Below are positions 1 to 7,256 of a stretch of 64,000 nucleotides of DNA, piece after piece. Numbering within the stretch: the first letter of the stretch is position 1; each line of letters starts with the position of its first letter. The position numbers and the translations under genes were made by a program. Source of the DNA: Fulvivirga sediminis (lineage in GTDB: Bacteria; Bacteroidota; Bacteroidia; Cytophagales; Cyclobacteriaceae); the NCBI RefSeq assembly GCF_016757215.1, contig NZ_JAESIY010000008.1:186001-250000 (forward strand), written 5' to 3'. The notes below the pieces were generated by a model. That model had not been told where the DNA came from, searched no databases, and saw nothing but the letters and a program-made list of their open reading frames with translations.

Positions 1-310
1 AGGCACCATCAGCGGAGCCTCCGCCGAGGCCAGCGCCCATCGGTATAATTTTATGTAGGTGAATACTTACCGGTGGCAGTTTATACGCTTCTTTGAGGAG
101 ATTATAAGCCTTAATGATCAGGTTGTCCTCGGTATTTCCAGGTATTGGTAGGCCCGTAGATACGAAGCTGAAGTCATTGTCTGGAAGAATTTCTAAAATA
201 TCAGTAAAAGGCAAAGGATAAAAAACTGAGGAGATATTGTGATAACCATCTTCTCTACGCGATAGAATATTAAGCCCCAGATTGATTTTGATATTTGGAA
301 ATACGACCAT
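1..310 (-). CDS. ispE: 4-diphosphocytidyl-2-C-methyl-D-erythritol kinase, N-terminal part
   Basis: Partial gene running off the left edge of the window. The ATG lies at 308-310 on the minus strand and the visible ~103 residues begin MVVFPNIKINLGLNILSRR and continue to the glycine-rich GHMP-kinase ATP loop (PMGAGLGGGSADGA) at the window edge. IspE phosphorylates CDP-methylerythritol in the non-mevalonate isoprenoid pathway, in the cytosol. The KINLGL start and PxGAGLGGGSADA loop are family signatures (established knowledge). The gene lies downstream of fabI on the same strand, but a strong terminator separates them, so it probably has its own promoter. Confidence 0.93.
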   Translation of the reverse strand, partial: MVVFPNIKINLGLNILSRREDGYHNISSVFYPLPFTDILEILPDNDFSFVSTGLPIPGNTEDNLIIKAYNLLKEAYKLPPVSIHLHKIIPMGAGLGGGSADGA

Positions 311-332
311 TTACAGTGAAGGTGAAATAAAA

Positions 333-374
333 AAGCTGCCTTATGAGTGATGAACACACTTAAGAAGGCAGCTT
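333..374 (-). terminator. Rho-independent terminator of fabI
   Basis: A perfect 10-bp inverted repeat (AAGCTGCCTT at 333-342, AAGGCAGCTT at 365-374) sits just beyond the fabI stop. Read on the minus strand it is followed by a run of T. It should end fabI transcription before ispE. Confidence 0.85.
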
Positions 375-387
375 GTGATATTTTATA

Positions 388-1200
388 CTATTTGGTAAGT
401 GCAGCTACAATATCTTCAGTAATGCCTGAGTTAGAGAACCCACCATCATGCATCAGGTTCTGCATAGTAACCATACGAGTATAGTCTGAGAACATCATGA
501 GTATGTAGTTAGCACAGTCATCGGCACTTGCATTACCAAGTGGTGACATCTTATCAGCATAGTCGAAAAATACATCAAAGCCTGTAACTCCACTACCAGC
601 GGTAGTCATAGTAGGAGACTGAGAAATAGTATTTACTCTTACGTTTCCATTTTTAGCAAATCTGTAGCCATAGCTTCTGGCGATAGATTCTAGTACAGCC
701 TTAGCCTGAGCCATATCAGAATAGTCAGGGAAAGTACGCTGAGAAGCGATATATGATAAGGCTAAAATTGACCCCCACTCATTCATGGCTTCTGTTTTTT
801 CAGCAGTTTGTAATACCTTGTGAAACGACATGCCAGATATGTCTAATGTTTTTAGAAACCAGTCATAATTAAGGTCTCCGTATGACTTGCCTTTTCTAAC
901 GTTGGGGCTCATACCAATAGAATGCAGGACAAAGTCTAATTTTCCACCTAATACCTCCATTGATTTCTCAAAAAGGTTGGTAAGATCTTCTATGGATGTA
1001 GCATCAGCAGGGATCACTTCAGAGCCACATTCTTCAGCAAGTTTGTTTATCACTCCCATTCTTAATGCTATGGGAGCATTGGTTAATACAAACTCAGCGC
1101 CTTCTTCTTTAGCTTTAAGTGCGGTTTTCCAGGCAATTGAGTTCTCATCAAGTGCTCCAAAAATAATTCCCTTTTTACCTTTAAGTATGTTATTACCCAT
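388..1200 (-). CDS. fabI: Enoyl-[acyl-carrier-protein] reductase (NADH)
   Basis: 270 residues, the usual FabI length. It catalyses the last step of each fatty-acid elongation cycle, reducing trans-2-enoyl-ACP. The N-terminal nucleotide site (GKKGIIFGALDENSIAW, residues ~8-24) carries the divergent SDR dinucleotide loop typical of FabI. The catalytic Tyr/Lys pair lies in the central part, with YSDMAQAKAVLES matching the YxxxxxxK active site, and the substrate loop SQSPTMTTAGSGV follows. The ATG at 1200 fits the family start. The gene is monocistronic: it has a terminator downstream and diverges from murI. A TATTTTTG match to the Bacteroidota -7 consensus lies 43-50 bp upstream of the ATG. Confidence 0.96.
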   Translation of the reverse strand: MGNNILKGKKGIIFGALDENSIAWKTALKAKEEGAEFVLTNAPIALRMGVINKLAEECGSEVIPADATSIEDLTNLFEKSMEVLGGKLDFVLHSIGMSPNVRKGKSYGDLNYDWFLKTLDISGMSFHKVLQTAEKTEAMNEWGSILALSYIASQRTFPDYSDMAQAKAVLESIARSYGYRFAKNGNVRVNTISQSPTMTTAGSGVTGFDVFFDYADKMSPLGNASADDCANYILMMFSDYTRMVTMQNLMHDGGFSNSGITEDIVAALTK

Positions 1201-1242
1201 GGTCAGTATTATCTTGATTAGTTAATATTAGCTGCAATTATA

Positions 1243-1250
1243 CAAAAATA
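1243..1250 (-). promoter_or_regulatory. Candidate -7 promoter element for fabI
   Basis: On the minus strand the bases read TATTTTTG, a full match to the Bacteroidota sigma-ABfr -7 motif TAnnTTTG, about 43 bp before the fabI ATG. I see no clear TTG at the expected -33 position, so this is only a candidate. Confidence 0.3.
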
Positions 1251-1373
1251 TTTAGCTAAATGCGGAAGGTTCTTTAATGATGCCCATTTCTAAAGCTATT
1301 TTTTGATATTAAATCTTACATGCTTTGATTCTTTAATAATAGATTTGCCTATAATAAGTAATAATAAATTTAA

Positions 1374-2189
1374 ATGAAAAGTAAAAAAGCAAAGCCGGTT
1401 GGAATTTTTGATAGTGGGATAGGAGGGCTTACCGTAGCACATGCAATTAGAAACGTTCTTCCTGAGGAGTCTATGATCTATTTTGGAGATACGGCTCACT
1501 TGCCCTATGGAGATAAATCAGAAGCGGCGGTTCAGGCTTATTCGGTGAAGATAGCGGATGTGTTGCTAAATAGAGGTTGCAAGGTCATTGTTATTGCCTG
1601 TAATTCGGCCAGCTCGGCGGCTTATGAGTTACTGAAAGAATATGTGGGTAGCAGAGCCAAAGTGGTGAATGTAATTGATCCTATGATTAATTACATAAGA
1701 GAGAATTTCAAGGCCACTAAAATTGGACTTATAGGAACAAAACGTACTATTCAGTCAAATATTTATGCGTCTAAAATAGATCAGCTGGGGCAGCATATTG
1801 ATTTGGTTTCTCAGGCCACTCCCTTACTAGTGCCTATGATTGAGGAAGGCTTTTTTAATAATAAGATAAGCAGTGAAATCATTGATGAATATCTTAGTGA
1901 TGCGATGTTTGAGGGTATAAAGGCATTAATACTCGGTTGTACTCACTATCCGCTAGTAAAAAAGCAGATAGAAAACTACTATCAGGGTAAGGTACAGGTG
2001 CTTGATTCTTCGGAGATTACAGCCCGGTATTTAAAAAGCTTCCTACAAGAATTAGATATGCTAAATGAGCATCCCAACTTAGTGGATGACCATTTTTTAG
2101 TTTCTGATTATACGGAATCTTTTGAGGCTTCTACCAAGATTTTCTTTAGGCAAAGGGTGAATTTGGAGAAATATCCTTTATGGGATTAA
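1374..2189 (+). CDS. murI: Glutamate racemase
   Basis: 271 residues. It interconverts L- and D-glutamate to supply D-Glu for peptidoglycan, in the cytosol. The N-terminal PVGIFDSGIGGLTVA (residues 8-22) is the family signature. The two catalytic cysteines are visible: C76 in IACNSASSAA and C189 in LGCTHYPL. Length and both motifs are normal. It is transcribed divergently from fabI and is separated from nuoH by 131 bp with no obvious strong terminator, so it may or may not share transcription with nuoH. Confidence 0.96.
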   Translation: MKSKKAKPVGIFDSGIGGLTVAHAIRNVLPEESMIYFGDTAHLPYGDKSEAAVQAYSVKIADVLLNRGCKVIVIACNSASSAAYELLKEYVGSRAKVVNVIDPMINYIRENFKATKIGLIGTKRTIQSNIYASKIDQLGQHIDLVSQATPLLVPMIEEGFFNNKISSEIIDEYLSDAMFEGIKALILGCTHYPLVKKQIENYYQGKVQVLDSSEITARYLKSFLQELDMLNEHPNLVDDHFLVSDYTESFEASTKIFFRQRVNLEKYPLWD

Positions 2190-2320
2190 TTCCACGTGTT
2201 TTATTTGAAAATCAAAATATAATTTTGGTTATTCGGGTTTTTAAAGGTCATTGATCAGCTGCTCACAATAACATTATTTAGAGTGATTTCTTAATTTGCG
2301 AGTCAGCTAAAGAGATAATT

Positions 2321-3409
2321 ATGTCAACTATTCTTTTTTTTCTTCCTTTTCTGTTATTGTTTGCTGTTTTAGCCATTTATGCAGAACGAAAGGTTTCGGC
2401 ATTTATACAAGATAGGTACGGCCCTATGGAAGTCGGGTATTATGGTATACTTCAAACGGTGGCTGACTTGGTGAAGCTATTGCAAAAAGAGGATATTGTG
2501 CCTACTAAGGCCGATAGAAAGCTTTTTTTAATAGCCCCAATATTAGTTTTTACCTTTGTTTTTGCTGGTTTTGCTGTGGTGCCTGTCACTTCAGGTTGGG
2601 AGGGCGCTCCCATTCAAACAGGAGTATTCTTTCTTTTGGCTATAGTTTCTTTAGATACTATAGGTATTATTATGGCAGGCTGGGCTTCTAATAACAAGTA
2701 CTCTCTATTTGGAGCTATGAGATCAGCCGCACAAATTATATCCTATGAAGTGCCTCTTACTTTGAGTGTGCTTTCTGTAGTGATGATTAGTCAGACATTA
2801 GATTTACAGCAAATTTCTATACAGCAAGGGGTACACGCTGTAGGGCAGGAAACAAATTATCTATTTGGAATAAAAGCATTAGGCATAGATGTAACAGAAA
2901 TAGGTGGTTTTCTTACTTGGAATGTTTTTAGAGTACCTATTTTATTTATTACCTGGATTATCTTTTTTATTACCTCGTTGGCAGAGAGTAATCGTGCTCC
3001 TTTTGACTTGCCCGAGGCTGAGTCTGAGCTAGTAGCTGGTTTTCAGACTGAATACTCAGGCTTTAGGTGGTCGCTGCTCATGTTAGCTGAATATGGCATG
3101 ATGCTATTAGTAAGTTTTCTCGGTGTAATATTATTTCTAGGTAGCTGGAACTCCCCACTACCTAACATAGGAAGCGTGAGGCTGGCCGATTGGACTACAG
3201 GTGAAATAGGAACTCTTTCAGGACACCTTTGGAGTGCTTTTTGGTTAATAGCTAAAGCTTTATTGATGGTATTAATTCAAATATGGGTCCGTTGGACCTA
3301 TCCTAGAATTAGAATTGATCAATTAATGAGCGTAGGATGGAAGTACCTTACTCCAATAGCACTCTTTGTTTTACTTATAGCAGCTGTGTGGAGATTATTT
3401 ATGATTTAA
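2321..3409 (+). CDS. nuoH: NADH-quinone oxidoreductase subunit H
   Basis: 362 residues with about eight hydrophobic helices. NuoH is the membrane subunit of complex I that forms much of the quinone-binding chamber. Signatures seen are the ERKVSAFIQDRYGPMEVG segment (residues ~22-39), LLKEDI-like KLLQKEDIVPTKAD, and the conserved loop AESNRAPFDLPEAESELVAGFQTEYSG. The ATG at 2321 gives the normal N terminus. It is the first gene of the nuo block here; nuoA-G are absent upstream (murI lies there), so the peripheral arm must be encoded elsewhere. Confidence 0.97.
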   Translation: MSTILFFLPFLLLFAVLAIYAERKVSAFIQDRYGPMEVGYYGILQTVADLVKLLQKEDIVPTKADRKLFLIAPILVFTFVFAGFAVVPVTSGWEGAPIQTGVFFLLAIVSLDTIGIIMAGWASNNKYSLFGAMRSAAQIISYEVPLTLSVLSVVMISQTLDLQQISIQQGVHAVGQETNYLFGIKALGIDVTEIGGFLTWNVFRVPILFITWIIFFITSLAESNRAPFDLPEAESELVAGFQTEYSGFRWSLLMLAEYGMMLLVSFLGVILFLGSWNSPLPNIGSVRLADWTTGEIGTLSGHLWSAFWLIAKALLMVLIQIWVRWTYPRIRIDQLMSVGWKYLTPIALFVLLIAAVWRLFMI

Positions 3410-3419
3410 AGTATGATAA

Positions 3420-5459
3420 TTGAATAGAAGGCTTTTAATTTTAATCATTTTCTTTTGCTTTTTTGATCACTCCCAAGGGCAGTCTAGTAAACTGATTGAG
3501 AATAAATTTCTCGATCCGATAGGAGAGAACAATAATCCTAATTCTGCAGTAATTGACTCACTGCTAAAGCTCGTTCATGAGTATGATCTTGATAATATAG
3601 ACACCTCCATTTATTTGGCTAATAAAGTTCGTGAACTGGCCATAGTATCTAATAATCCCAAATATCAGGCAGAGGCAGCGGTTAAATTGGCCTTTTATTA
3701 TAATGTGCAGAGTAATTATCAAAAGGCGCTTAAGCTAGACCTGGAAAGCCTTCGGCTCTATAAAAAATTGGGAAATGGCAGAGGAGTGACCAAGTCTTTC
3801 AATAACATAGGGGAAGATTACTTCGAGTTGGATCTTTTTAGTGATGCTTATGACTATTATCAAAAAAGCCTGAGGAAAGCCAAGGAAATCGAAGATGAGC
3901 TTTATGTAGTGATTTCTACTTATAATATAGGCAGGGTACTGAAGTCTATGGGCCAGTTAGAGAAAGCTATGGAATATATCCAGCGTTCCCTTGAACTTAG
4001 CCGAGCAATAGATGACAAAGAAGGAACGGCTTATTCATATCATGATATTGGAGAAATATTGATTTTAGAAGGCGAATATGACCAAGCCTTAGAAAAACTA
4101 CAGTATGCTTTAAAAATGAGTAGGCAGCTTTCTATCAAAGTGCTGACCCCTAAGATATTGCATAAAATAGCGGTGGCTTATGAAAACCAGGAGCAATTTG
4201 ATCAGGCTTTAAACTATCATGATAGTTCTTTGCTAATCTACCAGAATATCAACAGCAAAAGTGGTGTAGCAGAGGCTTATCTGGGCATGGGTGCTGTATA
4301 TCGTAAAATGTCAGCTTATAAAGAAGCAAATAGTTTTATAGAAAAATCTTTGGAAATTTCAACTAATATTAAGGATAGGGATCTAATCATAGCTTGCTAC
4401 TATGAGCTGTCCTTATTGTACGAGCAGAAAGAATTTTTTAGGCAATCTTTAAATTATTATAAGAAATATAAGTCGCTGCAAGATAGTTTGTTTGGAGAGA
4501 AACATTGGGAGCAATTTGCTCAAATTCAGCTGAAATATGAAACTGCTAATAAGGATATGGAAATTAATTTTCTTAGTCAGCAAGAAGAGCAACAGAAACG
4601 GCAGCTTGAAAATGAAGCTTTTTTCAGGAATATTCTGGTGTTAATATTGGCCTTTACAGGAGTGCTGCTCATTACTTTGTATAGAAGCAGTATAAAAAGG
4701 AAGAAGATCAATAAACTACTGGTGCAGCATCAGCAAGAGTTGGAGGAGCAAAGTAGGGAAATGTCTGGTTTGCTGGCTATGAAAGATAAATTCTTTTCCA
4801 TTCTTTCTCATGATCTCAGATCGCCTATTAATGCCATTATAGGTATTTTAGGCATGATAGATAGTGGCTATTTAACAAAGGAGGAGCTACAGCAGCTCAC
4901 TAAGTCTCTGAAGCTTCGACTAGAAAGTACTAAAAAGCTGTTAGCTAATCTTATGGATTGGGCACTTGTACAAATGAATGAGATTACTATAAAAGACGAA
5001 GATATTCATCTACATGGACTGGTTCAGGAGAACATTAATTTCTTCAGGGATACCAATGATAAAAATATACAATTTATCAATAGTATGCCAGAAGGTATTA
5101 TAGTACGTACTGATCACAATATGCTAGACCTGATCATAAGGAATCTGACTTCCAATGCTATTAAGTTTACTGAAGAGGAAGGTATGGTTGAGCTTGCCTG
5201 TGAAGATAAAGACCAGAAGTGGTTGATCATTAAAGTGATTGACAATGGTATAGGTATGAGTATGGAGCAACAGAATAACTTGTTTACTAATACGTCAGGC
5301 TTGCACTCAACCAGAGGTACTGCCAATGAGGAAGGTACGGGCTTAGGATTGAAGCTTTGTAAAGAATTCATAGAACGGATGGGAGGAGATATTTGGGTGA
5401 AGAGTGAGGAAGGTAAAGGAACAACTTTCTTGTTTACGGTCAAAAAGTCGCTACAATAG
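3420..5459 (+). CDS. TPR-repeat sensor histidine kinase, inside the nuo cluster
   Basis: 679 residues from a TTG start only 11 bp after nuoH; no usable ATG lies nearby, and the TTG gives a good signal peptide (MNRRLLILIIFFCFFDHSQG). Order: signal peptide 1-20; TPR repeats ~50-370, predicted periplasmic; a transmembrane helix ~400-420 (ILVLILAFTGVLLITLY); a coiled-coil linker; HisKA with phospho-His H464 in LSHDLRSPINA; and HATPase_c with the N box (NLTSNAIKF) and G boxes (DNGIGM, GTGLGLKLCKEF). This is the common Bacteroidota TPR-kinase architecture. There is no receiver or output domain and no adjacent response regulator. Its tight fit between nuoH and nuoI implies co-transcription with complex I; the signal it senses cannot be read from the sequence. 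Confidence 0.9.
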   Translation: MNRRLLILIIFFCFFDHSQGQSSKLIENKFLDPIGENNNPNSAVIDSLLKLVHEYDLDNIDTSIYLANKVRELAIVSNNPKYQAEAAVKLAFYYNVQSNYQKALKLDLESLRLYKKLGNGRGVTKSFNNIGEDYFELDLFSDAYDYYQKSLRKAKEIEDELYVVISTYNIGRVLKSMGQLEKAMEYIQRSLELSRAIDDKEGTAYSYHDIGEILILEGEYDQALEKLQYALKMSRQLSIKVLTPKILHKIAVAYENQEQFDQALNYHDSSLLIYQNINSKSGVAEAYLGMGAVYRKMSAYKEANSFIEKSLEISTNIKDRDLIIACYYELSLLYEQKEFFRQSLNYYKKYKSLQDSLFGEKHWEQFAQIQLKYETANKDMEINFLSQQEEQQKRQLENEAFFRNILVLILAFTGVLLITLYRSSIKRKKINKLLVQHQQELEEQSREMSGLLAMKDKFFSILSHDLRSPINAIIGILGMIDSGYLTKEELQQLTKSLKLRLESTKKLLANLMDWALVQMNEITIKDEDIHLHGLVQENINFFRDTNDKNIQFINSMPEGIIVRTDHNMLDLIIRNLTSNAIKFTEEEGMVELACEDKDQKWLIIKVIDNGIGMSMEQQNNLFTNTSGLHSTRGTANEEGTGLGLKLCKEFIERMGGDIWVKSEEGKGTTFLFTVKKSLQ

Positions 5460-5567
5460 TGAGCTTTTTTATTTAATCTTTCATTTCTTTGTCGTCCTTG
5501 TCAATAATTAAAGTAGTCAGGAAATAACATTTTATTCTTGGCCTTAATTCCAAATAAAAGGAAGCCT

Positions 5568-6461
5568 ATGACAGCCTATTTTAAAAATATCGGAAATTCT
5601 ATTTCTACCTTATGGACGGGGCTCAAGCTTACTTTAGGCCATATTGCTAAGGCTACTCATACCGTACAGAACAAGGATATTACCAGTGATAATTATTTCG
5701 ATGATCAGGATGGTATCATGACGGTGGCTTACCCGCATGAAAGTATCCCTGTGCCAGACAATGGCCGATACAGGCTGCATAATGAAATAGATGACTGTAT
5801 AGTGTGTGATAAATGTGCTAAAATATGTCCTGTTGATTGTATTGATATAGAGCCAATAAAAGCGGTAAATACTTTCGGAAAAACCTCTGATGGCACCCCT
5901 AAGCGTATTTATGCTGCCAAATTTGATATTAACATGGCTCAATGCTGTTTTTGTGGTTTGTGTACCACTGTGTGCCCCACAGAATGCTTAACCATGACTA
6001 AAGCCTATGATTTTAGCGAGTATGATGTAGCAGATCATACTTATTCTTTTGCTACCATGACTCCTCTGGAAATACTCACTAAGAAGCAAGAGCTGGAAGA
6101 GCATGAAAAGAATAAAGCAGCAGCTAAAACAGCTTCTTCTGGCGTGTCTAAAGCGGCCAGGCCTGTAGCTAAGCCTAGGCCAGTAAGTAAGCCTAAACTG
6201 AATACAAGTGAGAACAAAGAACCCCAGGCAGGTAAAAATGAAGAAGTAGAAAATAAGCCAAAGCCTAAATTTAAGCCTAAAATGAAGCCCAAGATAAAAA
6301 CCAGTGGTGAAAAGGCTGAGAAAGAAGGTAATGAAAATAAAAAGAATCAAGCAGAAGATACGCCTAAGGCTAAGCCTGTTATGAAAAGGCCTAAGCCTGT
6401 GATGAGACCTAAGAAGAAGTCATCGGATAATGATGAGAAAGGGGATGGTAGTGCTGATTGA
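5568..6461 (+). CDS. nuoI: NADH-quinone oxidoreductase subunit I with a long Lys/Pro-rich tail
   Basis: 297 residues from the ATG at 5568, which has AAAGGAAG 5' of it; an in-frame TTG at 5538 would add 10 residues but is less likely. The core carries two [4Fe-4S] ferredoxin motifs, CIVCDKCAKICP and CCFCGLCTTVCP, that pass electrons from the NADH arm towards quinone. The core ends after about 185 residues; the rest is a low-complexity tail rich in K, P, E and N with repeated KPK/PKPK and PVMKRPK blocks. Typical NuoI is ~150-220 residues, so the tail is an addition. It overlaps nuoJ. Confidence 0.95.
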   Translation: MTAYFKNIGNSISTLWTGLKLTLGHIAKATHTVQNKDITSDNYFDDQDGIMTVAYPHESIPVPDNGRYRLHNEIDDCIVCDKCAKICPVDCIDIEPIKAVNTFGKTSDGTPKRIYAAKFDINMAQCCFCGLCTTVCPTECLTMTKAYDFSEYDVADHTYSFATMTPLEILTKKQELEEHEKNKAAAKTASSGVSKAARPVAKPRPVSKPKLNTSENKEPQAGKNEEVENKPKPKFKPKMKPKIKTSGEKAEKEGNENKKNQAEDTPKAKPVMKRPKPVMRPKKKSSDNDEKGDGSAD

Positions 6462-6960
6462 GATACCTTTTTACATTTTTTCAGGGCTGGCGATTCTATT
6501 TGCGGGAGTGATTTTATTCACCAAAAACCTGCTTTATGGCGCTTTTTCTTTAGTAGGAACATTTTTGTGTGTAGCCGCTATCTACGTTTTGGCTCAGGCC
6601 GAATTTGTAGCCGTAACACAGCTCATGGTTTATGTAGGGGGCATTGTGGTCCTTCTCATATTTGGAGTAATGCTTACCAATAAGATTACTGATAAAGGAA
6701 TTATCACATCATCATATAACCGTTTTTTAGGTGCTATAATAGCTATTTCACTTTTTGTGGTGCTTTTCTATGGTATTCTTAAGATTAACTTTGGTGCCGT
6801 TAAAGGTCAAAGTGCTGATATGAATAATGTGAATCAAATAGGGGTGGAATTATTAACGGAGTATCTGCTGCCGTTTGAGATTGCAGCGGTAGTTTTGCTA
6901 ATAGCACTTATTGGGTCTTCCGTTATTTCAGGGTATAAAACTAAAGAGACTGATGAGTAG
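6451..6960 (+). CDS. nuoJ: NADH-quinone oxidoreductase subunit J
   Basis: About 170 residues with five hydrophobic helices, the normal NuoJ layout; the conserved LMVYVGGIVVLLIFGVML helix is present. NuoJ is a membrane subunit of complex I. The start is uncertain: ATGs at 6430, 6433 and 6445 are in frame, but the GTG at 6451 has AAAGGGG at ideal spacing and gives the family-like LIEIPFYIFSG N terminus. With that start it overlaps the end of nuoI by 11 bp. Its 3' end overlaps nuoK by 8 bp. Confidence 0.93.
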   Translation: MLIEIPFYIFSGLAILFAGVILFTKNLLYGAFSLVGTFLCVAAIYVLAQAEFVAVTQLMVYVGGIVVLLIFGVMLTNKITDKGIITSSYNRFLGAIIAISLFVVLFYGILKINFGAVKGQSADMNNVNQIGVELLTEYLLPFEIAAVVLLIALIGSSVISGYKTKETDE

Positions 6961-7255
6961 TGAATATTATTTTATACTAGCTGCCGCTCTTTTTTGCATA
7001 GGCTTGGCCGTAATCATTACCAAGAAGAATGCCGTTATGGTTTTGATGGGGGTAGAACTGGTTTTGAACGCAGCGAATATTAACTTTGTGGCGGTTAATA
7101 AGAATAATTTAGTTTCTCTTGACGGGCAGTTTTTTGCCCTTTTTGTAATTGTAATGGCAGCTGCTGAGGCCGCTGTGGGACTAGCCATTATATTGAAGCT
7201 CTTTAAATATTATAAAACCACAGAATTAGATAAAATTAATCAATTGAAAGGATAA
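6953..7255 (+). CDS. nuoK: NADH-quinone oxidoreductase subunit K
   Basis: 100 residues from the ATG at 6953, the standard NuoK length; an upstream in-frame start at 6911 would lie inside nuoJ and is rejected. It has three transmembrane helices with the conserved membrane glutamate in VLMGVELVLNAANINFVA and a second one in AAAEAAVGLAIIL, both part of the proton path. Overlap with nuoJ by 8 bp implies translational coupling. nuoL follows 1 bp after the stop. Confidence 0.95.
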   Translation: MSSEYYFILAAALFCIGLAVIITKKNAVMVLMGVELVLNAANINFVAVNKNNLVSLDGQFFALFVIVMAAAEAAVGLAIILKLFKYYKTTELDKINQLKG

Positions 7256-7256
7256 A

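Noticed and set aside
887-1225. Open frame of 112 codons on plus over fabI
   Set aside because: It lies wholly opposite fabI, has no motif, and is a shadow of that gene. The same applies to the many opposite-strand frames over the nuo genes, effector gene, kinases and ung.
2188-2212. CACGTG-centred sequence after murI as a possible parS site
   Set aside because: The flanks do not match the TGTTTCACGTGAAACA consensus; only the six central bases fit.
5988-6350. Minus-strand frames over the nuoI tail (hydrophobic-looking)
   Set aside because: Low-complexity Lys/Pro-rich coding sequence gives long hydrophobic antisense frames by chance.
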